NCBI GenBank assembly: GCA_000437515.1
Contig: FR898393.1
Coordinates: 128 to 19,631, forward strand
DNA length: 19,504 nucleotides
Direction: 5' to 3'
Source: Acidiphilium sp. CAG:727
Lineage (GTDB): Bacteria; Bacillota; Clostridia; Christensenellales; Borkfalkiaceae
Below, one piece after another: positions 1-7,488 of the stretch (the stretch's first letter is position 1; each line of letters starts with the position of its first letter). Both the position numbers and the translations under genes were made by a program. The notes under the pieces are model-generated. The model was not told where the DNA came from and ran no database searches. It was given only the letters and a program-made list of their open reading frames with translations.

Positions 1-18
1 GGAGAAGTAAACTTCCCC
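1..18 (-). terminator. possible hairpin terminator of the hydrogenase operon, cut by the window edge
   Basis: Read on the minus strand, positions 18 to 1 can form a 7-bp stem (GGGGAAG with CTTCTCC, one G-U pair) around a TTTA loop, 27 bases after the hydA stop. The U-tract that would complete an intrinsic terminator would lie outside the window, so this is only a plausible call. Confidence 0.35.
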
Positions 19-44
19 GCCGCATAAATTTACGTTATATTAAA

Positions 45-1808
45 TCAATCTTTGAATTTTTCACGGTTCGCGTTGTACGAAGTGTGAAGCAATTCGTGAG
101 CCTTATGAGAATTCGGTTCGCCGAGGAACTTTTCGTAAAGTTCGATAATCTGCTTATTCTCGTGCGAAAGTCTGTTCTTCTTCATGCGGTCTTCTTTGTA
201 AAGCGCGGCGGCTCTCTTCTCTTTATAAGTATCGAGAATGTCGTCGTCTTCGTTCGGCATAAAGCACGGCTTTACGTAAGGTTGTCCGCCGCCCGCAACG
301 CAACCGCCGGGACAACCCATGATTTCGATGAATTGATAAGGACTCTTGCCCGCCCTGATTTCGTCGAGCAATACTTTCGCATTCTTCATTCCGTGCGCGA
401 CCGCGACTCTTACTTCGGCTCCGCCGAGATTATAAGTCGCTTCTTTTATGCCGTCAAGACCTCTTACGTCTTTGATTTCGGGGTCTGCGAGTTCTTTGCC
501 CGTGAGTTTCTTCGCCGCCGTACGAAGAGCCGCTTCCATAACGCCGCCCGTCGCGCCGAAGATAACGCCCGCGCCCGAATATTCGCCGACTATGTCGTTG
601 TCGAATTCTTCTTCAGGGAGTCTGTTCCACATAATACCCGCGCGACGGATAATTCTCGCAAGTTCGCGGGTGGTCAGAACGGCGTCGACGTCGCTAAGAC
701 CGTTGGTTTTAAGTTCTTCGCGTTGCGCTTCGTACTTTTTGGCGGTACAAGGCATAATCGAAACGACGAACATGTCTTCGGGTTTTACGCCCGTTTTTTC
801 AGCATAATAAGTCTTAAGAATCGCGCCCATCATCTCGTGCGGAGATTTGCAGGAAGAAAGGTGCGGGATAAGATCCGCGTAGTTGTATTCGCAGTAGTTG
901 ATCCAGCCGGGCGAACAGGAAGTAATCATCGGCAATACGCCGCCGTCTTTGATTCTTCCGAGAAGTTCGGTTGCTTCTTCCATAATAGTAAGATCCGCGC
1001 CGAAGTTGGTATCGAATACTTTTTTGAAACCGAGCCTTCTGAGAGCCGCAACCATTTTACCCGTAGCGAGCGTTCCGACCTTGTCGCCGAATTCTTCGCC
1101 GAGCGCAGCCCTTACCGCGGGAGCGGTTTGCACTACTACGTATTTGCCTTTCGCGAACGCTTCGTCTACTTTAGCCACGTCCGAAACTTCCATCAACGCG
1201 CCCGTCGGGCAGACTGTTACGCACTGACCGCAAAGAATACAGGGAGAGTTTGCGAAACTTCTGTTTTCCGCGGGGGCAACGATAGTGTTGAACCCTCTCT
1301 TTTCAAAGCCCAGAATACCGAGCCCGTGAGCGTTTTTACATCTCGCGACGCATCTTCCGCAGAGAATACATTTGGAAGTATCGCGATAGATAGACGGGCT
1401 TAATTTATCGATAGTGGCAGGAGTTTTCGCGCCCGCATACATACCTTCTCTCGCCCCGACGAGTTTGGCTACGTGCAGAAGTTCGCATTTGCCGTTCTTG
1501 TCGCACTGCTGGCAGTTCTGATTGTGATTGGAAAGAAGAAGTTCAACCGACGTTCTTCTTGCTTCCGTAGCCTTGGGGGTGGAAATCTTTATTTCCATAC
1601 CCTCGGAAACGGGATATACGCACGACGCAACCAGCCCTCTCGCGCCGGTCGCCTCAACTAAGCACACGCGGCAGGAACCTTGCGAACATTCGCCGTGATT
1701 GAACGAGCAGAGCGAAGGAATTTCATAACCGCATTTCTTCGCCGCTTCGAGTATGGTCAGACCTTCTTCGACCTGATAAGGAACGCCTTCGATTTTAATG
1801 TTTAACAT
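45..1808 (-). CDS. hydA: [FeFe]-hydrogenase catalytic subunit of NAD-linked HydABC (HydA/HndD type)
   Basis: This is the subunit that reduces protons or oxidises H2 at the H-cluster in the cytoplasm. The 587 residues show, in order: a plant-type 2Fe-2S domain (C34, C46, C49, C63); the His-Cys 4Fe-4S site (H95, C99, C102, C108); two 4Fe-4S clusters (C147/150/153/157 and C190/193/196/200); and the H-domain with motifs TSCSPGW (C298), MPCTAKK (C354) and MGCPGGC (C499, C503). All H-cluster ligands are present. The residue after C298 is serine, where clostridial CpI has its proton-relay cysteine. The C-terminus is a helical tail without further cysteine clusters. The ATG follows AAGGAGAG, which overlaps the hydB stop, so the genes are probably translationally coupled. 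No hydEFG maturases are in the window. Whether the complex bifurcates electrons cannot be read from this subunit alone. Confidence 0.96.
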   Translation of the reverse strand: MLNIKIEGVPYQVEEGLTILEAAKKCGYEIPSLCSFNHGECSQGSCRVCLVEATGARGLVASCVYPVSEGMEIKISTPKATEARRTSVELLLSNHNQNCQQCDKNGKCELLHVAKLVGAREGMYAGAKTPATIDKLSPSIYRDTSKCILCGRCVARCKNAHGLGILGFEKRGFNTIVAPAENRSFANSPCILCGQCVTVCPTGALMEVSDVAKVDEAFAKGKYVVVQTAPAVRAALGEEFGDKVGTLATGKMVAALRRLGFKKVFDTNFGADLTIMEEATELLGRIKDGGVLPMITSCSPGWINYCEYNYADLIPHLSSCKSPHEMMGAILKTYYAEKTGVKPEDMFVVSIMPCTAKKYEAQREELKTNGLSDVDAVLTTRELARIIRRAGIMWNRLPEEEFDNDIVGEYSGAGVIFGATGGVMEAALRTAAKKLTGKELADPEIKDVRGLDGIKEATYNLGGAEVRVAVAHGMKNAKVLLDEIRAGKSPYQFIEIMGCPGGCVAGGGQPYVKPCFMPNEDDDILDTYKEKRAAALYKEDRMKKNRLSHENKQIIELYEKFLGEPNSHKAHELLHTSYNANREKFKD

Positions 1809-1820
1809 TTATTACTCTCC

Positions 1821-3686
1821 TTATATCTTGCTGATCGCGCCGAACTTACACGAAGCGATACACATTCCGCACTTGATACATTTGTTCGTATCGATTACGA
1901 ACGGTTCTTTACCGACTACGCCGGTAATCGCGCCGACGGGGCATTTACGAGCGCAAAGACTGCACTTTTTACACTTGTCGGGGTCGATCGCATAGCGCAT
2001 AAGGCTCTTACAAACGTGAGCGGGACACTCTTTCTTCTCGATATGAGCAAGATATTCGTTTTTGAAGTGCGCAAGCGTGGAAAGTATGGGGTTGGGAGCG
2101 GTTTGACCCAGACCGCAAAGAGAGTTACTCTTAACGTTTGCGGCAAGTTCTTCGAGAGCCGCAAGGTCGTCCATAGTTCCTTTTCCTTCGGTTATCTTCG
2201 TAAGTATTTCGAGCATTCTCTTGGTGCCGATACGGCAGGGCGAGCATTTACCGCAGGATTCGTCGCAGATGAATTCCATATAGAATTTCGCGACGTCTAC
2301 CATACAGTTGTCTTCGTCCATTACTATCGCCCCGCCCGAACCCATCATCGAGCCTTTCGCCACGAGATTGTCGTAGTCGATAGCCGCGTCGAGGTCGTCT
2401 TTGGTAAGACAGCCGCCGGACGGTCCGCCGGTCTGAATGGCCTTGAATTCTTTATTATGGGGAATACCGCCGCCTATATCGTATACGAGTTCGCGAAGAG
2501 TAGTACCCATCGGGACTTCCACAAGACCTACGTTGTTGATTTTTCCGCCGAGCGCGAAAACCTTGGTGCCTTTGGACTTTTCGGTACCGTACTTGGCAAA
2601 TTCCGCCGCGCCCTCGCGCATGATATACGGAACGCAGGCAAGCGTTTCTACGTTATTGATAATGGTGGGTTTCTGCCAAAGCCCCTTGACCGCGGGGAAC
2701 GGAGGACGGGGTCTGGGCATACCGCGCTGACCTTCTATGGAGTTAAGAAGCGCGGTTTCTTCGCCGCAGACGAACGCGCCCGCTCCCAGACGGATATGTA
2801 CTCTGAACGAGAAACCCGTACCGAGTATGTTATCGCCGAGAAGACCTACTTCTTCGGCTTGTTTCATCGCCAGTTTAAGTCTGTTGACCGCTACGGGGTA
2901 TTCCGCGCGGACGTAGAAATAACCGTTCTGCGCGCCGATCGCGTAACCCGCGATCATCATGCCCTCGATAACGCCGAGAGGATTACCTTCGAGTATCGAC
3001 CTGTCCATGAACGCGCCCGGATCTCCTTCGTCGCCGTTACATACGACGTATTTTTCGCCTTCGGGTTGAGCGTAGGCAAACTGCCACTTTCTGCCCGTCG
3101 GGAAACCGCCGCCGCCTCTGCCGCGCAGTCCGCTGTCGAGAATTTCTTTGATGACGTCGGCTCTGTCCATTTTAAGCGCGCGTACCAAACCCTTGAACGC
3201 GCCCGCACCGAGGTTCTCGTTTATATCTTCGGGGTTAAGGCTTCCGCAGCCGTGAAGAGCGATACGAACCTGCTTTTTATAGAAATTTATATCGTCCTGT
3301 TTTTTAACCTTTTCCTGCGTAACGGGGTCTACGTAAAGAAGTCTTTCGACTACTTCGCCGCCGATCAAATCCGCGTTTACGATTTCTTCTACGTCGGACA
3401 AATGCACCATACGATACAGAGTGTCTTCGGGGTAAATTTTAACGAAAGGTCCTTGCGAACAGAAACCGAAACAACCTACCTGATTTACGGTTACTTTATC
3501 GCCGAGATTCTTTTCTGCAATAAGTTTTTCGAATTCCGCTTTGATTTCGTCGGAGTGGGAAGACAAACAACCCGTACCGCCGCAAAGCACTACGTGTCTT
3601 TTCCCGTCCGCGCCCGTGAATTTGGCGTCAAGACATTTACTGCACTTCGAACTTATCTTTTCGAGTTCCTGAAAATTCTTTATCAT
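1821..3686 (-). CDS. hydB: NAD-linked [FeFe]-hydrogenase flavoprotein subunit (HydB/HndC, NuoF-like)
   Basis: This subunit carries the FMN and NAD(H) site and passes electrons between NADH, ferredoxin and HydA. The 621 residues show an N-terminal thioredoxin-like 2Fe-2S domain (C35, C40, C72, C76), a NuoF core with the glycine-rich FMN/NADH segment GLRGRGGGGFPTGRKW (about 187-202), the N3-type 4Fe-4S site (C478, C481, C484, C524), and a C-terminal pair of 4Fe-4S clusters (C572/575/578/582 and C603/606/609/613). Together these are the arrangement of HydB in bifurcating hydrogenases rather than plain respiratory NuoF. The ATG is preceded by AGGAGG and begins 4 bases after the hydC stop. The same architecture occurs in some NAD-dependent formate dehydrogenases, but the adjacent hydA fixes the role. 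Confidence 0.95.
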   Translation of the reverse strand: MIKNFQELEKISSKCSKCLDAKFTGADGKRHVVLCGGTGCLSSHSDEIKAEFEKLIAEKNLGDKVTVNQVGCFGFCSQGPFVKIYPEDTLYRMVHLSDVEEIVNADLIGGEVVERLLYVDPVTQEKVKKQDDINFYKKQVRIALHGCGSLNPEDINENLGAGAFKGLVRALKMDRADVIKEILDSGLRGRGGGGFPTGRKWQFAYAQPEGEKYVVCNGDEGDPGAFMDRSILEGNPLGVIEGMMIAGYAIGAQNGYFYVRAEYPVAVNRLKLAMKQAEEVGLLGDNILGTGFSFRVHIRLGAGAFVCGEETALLNSIEGQRGMPRPRPPFPAVKGLWQKPTIINNVETLACVPYIMREGAAEFAKYGTEKSKGTKVFALGGKINNVGLVEVPMGTTLRELVYDIGGGIPHNKEFKAIQTGGPSGGCLTKDDLDAAIDYDNLVAKGSMMGSGGAIVMDEDNCMVDVAKFYMEFICDESCGKCSPCRIGTKRMLEILTKITEGKGTMDDLAALEELAANVKSNSLCGLGQTAPNPILSTLAHFKNEYLAHIEKKECPAHVCKSLMRYAIDPDKCKKCSLCARKCPVGAITGVVGKEPFVIDTNKCIKCGMCIASCKFGAISKI

Positions 3687-3690
3687 GGGG

Positions 3691-4173
3691 TTAAGCCTCC
3701 TGCGCTCTGTAACTTTCTATAATCTGAGGAACGCCGTCAACGGTCATTTTCGGGTAAACCGTACCGTTAATGGTAACGGCGGGGGCGATACCGCACGCGC
3801 CTATACAACGAAGAGCGTCAAGAGTAAACAAGCCGTCGTCGGACGTTTCGCCCGGTTTGATATGAAGCAAATCCGAAAACTTATCTATAATCTGTTGCGC
3901 GCCTTTGACGTAGCAAGCCGTTCCCAGACAACAACCGATAACGTACTTGCCCTTCGGTTTAAGCGAGAAAAACGAGTAGAAAGTTACGACGCCGTAAATT
4001 TCCGCAACCGAAATACCCGTCCTTTCGGAAACGAGTTCCTGTACTTCGAGCGGAATGTAACCGTACTCTTTCTGCACGTCGCTTAAAATCATCATAAGCG
4101 GAGTTCTTTCATCGACGTATCTGTCGCAGATCTCGTTGATCTTCTTTACCGCCGATTCCTGTAAATGTGCCAT
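3691..4173 (-). CDS. hydC: NAD-linked [FeFe]-hydrogenase small subunit (HydC/HndA, NuoE-like)
   Basis: This is a thioredoxin-fold electron-transfer subunit with one 2Fe-2S cluster. The 160 residues match the usual NuoE length, with the ligand pattern C82-x4-C87-x35-C123-x3-C127 and the family segment GVVTFYSFF (about 61-69) before it. It is the first gene of the hydC-hydB-hydA operon, about 100 nt downstream of a consensus promoter. The start is a strong AAGGAGG seven bases before ATG. No separate HndB-like gene lies in the operon, so the complex is the three-subunit form. Confidence 0.95.
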   Translation of the reverse strand: MAHLQESAVKKINEICDRYVDERTPLMMILSDVQKEYGYIPLEVQELVSERTGISVAEIYGVVTFYSFFSLKPKGKYVIGCCLGTACYVKGAQQIIDKFSDLLHIKPGETSDDGLFTLDALRCIGACGIAPAVTINGTVYPKMTVDGVPQIIESYRAQEA

Positions 4174-4250
4174 TGTGTCCTCCTTGGAGTGGAATAAAAA
4201 AAATTTCTTGTTTTGCGTGTATAGCCTCGCGCGGCGGTATTATAAATAAC

Positions 4251-4265
4251 ACATAACCGTTATGT
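4251..4265. promoter_or_regulatory. 15-bp dyad just downstream of the hydC transcription start (candidate operator)
   Basis: ACATAAC-C-GTTATGT is a perfect 7-1-7 inverted repeat. It lies about 15-30 bases past the -10 box of the hydrogenase promoter, where a bound repressor would block initiation. The one-base centre makes a DNA site more natural than an RNA hairpin. It does not match the Rex consensus (TTGTGAANNNNTTCACAA), so no regulator is named. Confidence 0.35.
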
Positions 4266-4279
4266 CGGCATATAACCAT

Positions 4280-4308
4280 ATTATATATCAAAACAGCGTA
4301 AGTGTCAA
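4280..4308 (-). promoter_or_regulatory. sigma-A promoter of the hydrogenase operon
   Basis: On the minus strand, TTGACA (4308-4303) and TATAAT (4285-4280) are separated by exactly 17 bases, a perfect consensus. Transcription would start near 4273, giving a leader of about 100 nt before hydC. The -35 box lies in the loop of the terminator hairpin of the upstream bioY operon. Confidence 0.88.
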
Positions 4309-4327
4309 CCCGCTTACGCTGTTTTTT
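4290..4327 (-). terminator. hairpin terminator after bioY, probably bidirectional
   Basis: Positions 4290-4302 and 4313-4325 form a perfect 13-bp stem (core AACAGCGTAAG) with a 10-base loop, 67 bases past the bioY stop. On the minus strand the 3' arm ends in TTTT followed by GATATA, a short U-tract. On the plus strand it ends in six T. There is no plus-strand gene to terminate, so the likely job is ending the bioY operon. Confidence 0.75.
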
Positions 4328-4391
4328 GCAATTTTCAAATCATTATTTTTTATCGATAAACCCGAACGATTTACGCCGTTAAAGCCGCAGA

Positions 4392-4934
4392 TTACGCGGT
4401 TTTGAGTATTCGGTTTACGCTGAAAGATACGGCGTAGGCAAGAGCCATTTTCGCAAGATCGGGGATAATAAACGGAACTACGCACTTAAGCAATATACCG
4501 TATATCTGTTCGGTCGTTCCGTTCGTGTAAATAAACGCGTACCAGAGCGTTCCGAAAGTATACAGAACGGCAAGCCCGACGACCGACGCGCCTATCTTTA
4601 CGAAAACGTTATCGCGATATTTACCGAAACAAATCGTAATCAGACCGTAGACTAAACACTGCGCTATAAAGCCGAGTATGTAACCGCCCGTAGGCCCGAC
4701 AAGCGCTCCCACGCCGCCCCGGAAGCCCGAAAAGACGGGCGCGCCGACCAAGCCCAGCAACACGTATATCGAAACCGATATAAGAGCCTTCCACCAGCCG
4801 AGCATAAAACACGCCAGAAAAACGGCGAAAGTCTGCATCGTAAACGGTACGGCGGGTATCTGGACGGTGAGCCAGGAACAAACGGCTATTATCGCGACGA
4901 ACAGCGCGATTCTTACCATATCTCTTACTTTCAT
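4392..4934 (-). CDS. bioY: BioY biotin transporter (substrate-binding membrane component)
   Basis: BioY binds and imports biotin across the cytoplasmic membrane, alone or with a shared ECF energy module. The 180 residues are the normal length, very hydrophobic with about six helices, and carry the family signatures VPFTMQTFAV (29-38) and GVGALVGPTGGY (74-85), with a PFIIPDLAKMALA segment near 154-166. The ATG is one base past the permease stop and is preceded by AGGAGAG inside the permease end. No biotin synthesis gene and no EcfT or EcfA pair is present. The neighbouring ABC genes are ABC-2 exporter type, so they are unlikely to energise BioY. It is the last gene of a five-gene operon. Confidence 0.93.
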   Translation of the reverse strand: MKVRDMVRIALFVAIIAVCSWLTVQIPAVPFTMQTFAVFLACFMLGWWKALISVSIYVLLGLVGAPVFSGFRGGVGALVGPTGGYILGFIAQCLVYGLITICFGKYRDNVFVKIGASVVGLAVLYTFGTLWYAFIYTNGTTEQIYGILLKCVVPFIIPDLAKMALAYAVSFSVNRILKTA

Positions 4935-4935
4935 A

Positions 4936-5661
4936 TTATTTAACTTCTCTCCTTAAAGCGAATAAATATCCTAAACCTAAAAACACAGCCGAATAAACGA
5001 CGGGGAACGTCCACGCTTTCAGAACGACTTTATTAGTCATAGGCAGTGTGTCCATATCGTTCAAAGCTGCCTCCAACATCCATTGAGAAAGGTCGTAAGA
5101 AACCGACGTGCTTAAACCAATAAGTATAGCGGTCAATAAAAACATTCCGAAAAAGTTTACGACTACCGCGATTATCGGATTTCCCACGACTTCCGAAACG
5201 CCGAAAAATACGCAGGTAAAGCCGCACTCGCAAAAAGCGGATAAAAAGAGCATATACGCCGCTTCTCCGGCTAATTTGGGAGTAAACCCGCTATTCGGTA
5301 TAACGGACGAGCCTAAAATTAACATTAACCCGATTTGAAGCCCGCAAATCATTAAGTTTGCCGCCATACAAGCGATTAACTTTGACATAAAGTTTTGCGT
5401 ACGAGTGTAACCTTTGCCGAATACGGTTTTAACCGCTCCGTTCGCGTAATCTCCGCACGCAAACAAAGGTACGAACACTGCCGCCCCGAACATAATTAAA
5501 CCGTACGGGTCAAAACGCAATATGTAATCTACGAAATAAGCGTCTTTACCCGTAAAATCGAAAATCGATATGACGTTCTGTATTAAAACAAGCCCGATAA
5601 TAATATAGAAAACGACGTTGCGGAACAATTTACGGAATTGATATTTAAGTAAATTCAACAT
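4936..5661 (-). CDS. ABC-2 type transporter permease
   Basis: This is the membrane partner of the ATPase encoded just upstream. The 241 residues contain six predicted helices, roughly at 16-35, 53-70, 94-117, 132-157, 161-183 and 218-236, with a basic N-terminus (LLKYQFRKLFRN) facing the cytoplasm. This is the typical arrangement of small BcrB/NatB-like ABC-2 permeases found in peptide-antibiotic resistance and export systems. The ATG is one base past the ATPase stop. The upstream GGGGG is a weak ribosome site, so expression probably depends on coupling. The substrate cannot be inferred. Confidence 0.85.
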   Translation of the reverse strand: MLNLLKYQFRKLFRNVVFYIIIGLVLIQNVISIFDFTGKDAYFVDYILRFDPYGLIMFGAAVFVPLFACGDYANGAVKTVFGKGYTRTQNFMSKLIACMAANLMICGLQIGLMLILGSSVIPNSGFTPKLAGEAAYMLFLSAFCECGFTCVFFGVSEVVGNPIIAVVVNFFGMFLLTAILIGLSTSVSYDLSQWMLEAALNDMDTLPMTNKVVLKAWTFPVVYSAVFLGLGYLFALRREVK

Positions 5662-5662
5662 A

Positions 5663-6556
5663 TCACGCCCCCGTTCTGTCGATAAAGTATTGTTCGACGT
5701 CGCCGTGAAGCGCAGTAAGTTCTTCTACGCTTACGCCGCCCGCCGCCAGCAAGGAGTTGACCGAAGAAGGCTTCGTTTCGACGGGCAAAAGAATAACGTT
5801 TCCGTCGCGTTTGATTTGCTCGGCGGCAAAGCCGTTTTCGAGTAAAATCTTTTCGGCTTTTTCTCCGTCGTCTACGACTACTTTAAGTCCGCTTTCGACG
5901 CGTTTAAGCAATTCGTCGGCAGTAATTTCTTCGATTAAAACGCCGTCGTTTATTATTCCGTAACGGGTAACGATTTTTGAAAGTTCGTCAAGTAAATGAC
6001 TTGAAATCAAAAAGGTAACGCCCTTTTCGCGGTTGAGTTTAAGCACGCAATCACGTACTTCCTTTATCCCCTCGGGGTCGAGCCCGTTTATCGGCTCGTC
6101 TAAAATAAGCGCTTCGGGGTCGCCCAACAGAGCGATTGCTATACCGAGCCTTTGCTTCATGCCGAGCGAGAATTTGCCCGCGCGTTTTTTGCCCGTGTCG
6201 GCAAGTCCGACGAGTTCGAGAAGTTCTTTTATTTTATCGTCGTCGCCGCCCGAAAGAAGAGCGAATCTCTTCATATTTTCGTAGGCGGTACATGTTCTGA
6301 ACAGTCCGGGAGCCTCTATAAGCGAGCCTATCTTTCTGCGACCTTTATTCAGATCGTTATCGCCGAAAAGAGTGATTTCGCCGCCGCTGGGAACGGCAAG
6401 CCCCAAAATCAATTTCATCGCCGTCGTTTTACCCGCTCCGTTTTTACCGATAAAGCCGTAAATATCCCCGCGATAAACGGTCATATTAACGTCGCTTACC
6501 ACGGTTTTTTTGCCGTAACGCTTGGTTAAACCCACGGTTTTGATTATTTCTTCCAC
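5663..6556 (-). CDS. ABC transporter ATP-binding protein (ABC-2/BcrA type)
   Basis: This is the cytoplasmic ATPase driving the adjacent permease. The 297 residues show Walker A GKNGAGKTT (37-45), a Q-loop-like region near 80, the signature FSLGMKQR (129-136, the variant usual in BcrA-like proteins instead of LSGGQ), Walker B LILDEPINGLD (150-160) and the switch histidine in SSHLLDE (H187). The roughly 85-residue C-terminal extension is typical of drug- and bacteriocin-export ATPases. The start codon is GTG, chosen because AAGGGG lies about 10 bases upstream and the protein then begins at the usual family position. It could export a peptide, lipid or antibiotic; nothing nearby identifies the substrate. 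Confidence 0.92.
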   Translation of the reverse strand: MEEIIKTVGLTKRYGKKTVVSDVNMTVYRGDIYGFIGKNGAGKTTAMKLILGLAVPSGGEITLFGDNDLNKGRRKIGSLIEAPGLFRTCTAYENMKRFALLSGGDDDKIKELLELVGLADTGKKRAGKFSLGMKQRLGIAIALLGDPEALILDEPINGLDPEGIKEVRDCVLKLNREKGVTFLISSHLLDELSKIVTRYGIINDGVLIEEITADELLKRVESGLKVVVDDGEKAEKILLENGFAAEQIKRDGNVILLPVETKPSSVNSLLAAGGVSVEELTALHGDVEQYFIDRTGA

Positions 6557-6579
6557 TCTCGTTTTCCCCTTTACGTTTC

Positions 6580-6924
6580 TTATTTCTTTTCTTCGGTTTT
6601 ATCGGCTTCTTTAACCGCTTCCGCAACGGATTTCACGGCGGGTTTAAGTTCTTCGCTCGCTTCGTTTATCACAGGAACGGCTTCGTTTTTGGTATATCTC
6701 ATTATTTCGCGTTGGAACGCAAAACCGAGCAACGCCCCGCCTATTCCGAGCATAGGCACGCCTATAAACAACAGCCAGAAAAGTTTGGGCATGCCCTTCA
6801 TATTCATTGCGGTAGTGAAAAAATCCACCATACCCGTAACGGTACACGCAAGACCTATCGCAAGTACGATAAAGCCGATAATTTTAAGCCTTGTTTTTAC
6901 TTTGTTATGTTTGTCGTTATTCAT
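6580..6924 (-). CDS. small two-helix membrane protein, function unknown
   Basis: The 114-residue protein has a basic N-terminus, two membrane segments (about 15-37 and 47-69) and a charged, lysine/glutamate-rich cytoplasmic tail (SEELKPAVKSVAEAVKEADK). An in-frame start at 7026 would give 148 residues but would run deep into the preceding gene. The ATG at 6924 is preferred because GGGAG sits six bases upstream and the longer N-terminus looks non-coding. From memory, related clostridial proteins often end in a zinc ribbon, which is absent here; the gene just upstream carries one instead. The gene is 32 bases after that neighbour and 23 bases before the ABC ATPase, clearly in the same operon. 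Confidence 0.8.
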   Translation of the reverse strand: MNNDKHNKVKTRLKIIGFIVLAIGLACTVTGMVDFFTTAMNMKGMPKLFWLLFIGVPMLGIGGALLGFAFQREIMRYTKNEAVPVINEASEELKPAVKSVAEAVKEADKTEEKK

Positions 6925-6956
6925 TTTTAACTCCCGAAAATTATTACTATAAACCG

Positions 6957-7421
6957 TTACGCCGCTCTGCCGATAGACGTAAACGCAAGAATAAGTATAA
7001 TCGCGTACAACCAGACGATAACCCATATTACCGTACTGATAATACCTATTACCAGCCCCGCAATGCCTAACCCGTTACAGGAAGCGTATTTTTTACGCAT
7101 CCCCATGGAAACCGCGCTTAAAATAAGCCCGATAACGGAGGCTATCGCGTAAAAATATCCTAAACCGAGCGACAACAACGAAACTACGAAGCCCGCTATG
7201 GCTAACCCGTTTACGCCTTTCGGCTCGATTTTCCGAGCGTCGGCGGGTTGAGTGCGATTTTCGTCGTTCGCGGTTATCTCAACCGATTTTTCGTCGGCGG
7301 TTTTCATAATAGAAATATCTTCCGCCTGCGCTCGTTCGGCGGAGCGTTCTATTTTTTTGCCGCAGTTCGGGCAGAAATCCGAACCGTCGTCGAGTTTACA
7401 CCCGCATTCTTTACAAAACAT
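6957..7421 (-). CDS. zinc-ribbon, DUF4190-type membrane protein
   Basis: The 154 residues begin with a zinc ribbon (C3, C6, C17, C20), continue through a polar linker (about 25-70), and end in a DUF4190-like region: a repeated GLAIAG(F/L)V motif (about 71 and 118) and three or four hydrophobic segments. Such proteins are common in Bacillota and Actinobacteria and have no firm function; a membrane-sensing or scaffolding role is only a guess. The ATG has an excellent AAAGGAGG seven bases upstream. It is the first gene of the operon leading to the ABC transporter and bioY. Confidence 0.85.
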   Translation of the reverse strand: MFCKECGCKLDDGSDFCPNCGKKIERSAERAQAEDISIMKTADEKSVEITANDENRTQPADARKIEPKGVNGLAIAGFVVSLLSLGLGYFYAIASVIGLILSAVSMGMRKKYASCNGLGIAGLVIGIISTVIWVIVWLYAIILILAFTSIGRAA

Positions 7422-7460
7422 ACGTTTCCTCCTTTAATCGACCGATGCCGGACAAGAATA

Positions 7461-7488
7461 ATACGTCGGCATACGTCGTTATACGTAT
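7461..7488. repeat. three ATACGT boxes at exact 10-bp spacing beside a promoter (candidate operator)
   Basis: ATACGT begins at 7461, 7471 and 7481. The first two copies extend to ATACGTCG, and the third is the palindrome ATACGTAT. The block begins one base downstream of the -10 box and covers roughly +1 to +22 of the zinc-ribbon operon. One helical turn per copy would put all boxes on one face of the DNA, as for a cooperatively binding regulator. Confidence 0.5.

Noticed and set aside
1821..3686. Respiratory complex I NuoF
   Set aside because: The N-terminal thioredoxin-like domain, the C-terminal pair of 4Fe-4S clusters and the adjacent [FeFe]-hydrogenase gene identify a HydB/HndC subunit; no other nuo genes are present.
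4251..4265. Rex (NADH-sensing) operator at the hydrogenase promoter
   Set aside because: The dyad has a single central base and ACATAAC arms; the Rex consensus TTGTGAANNNNTTCACAA is not matched in spacing or arms.
4936..6556. ECF energy module for BioY
   Set aside because: There is only one ATPase, with a BcrA-type signature and C-terminal extension, and the permease is a six-helix ABC-2 type, not EcfT.
6925..7026. Longer N-terminus for the small membrane protein, starting at 7026
   Set aside because: It would overlap the 3' end of the preceding zinc-ribbon gene by 70 bases and lacks a good ribosome site, whereas the ATG at 6924 has GGGAG at correct spacing.
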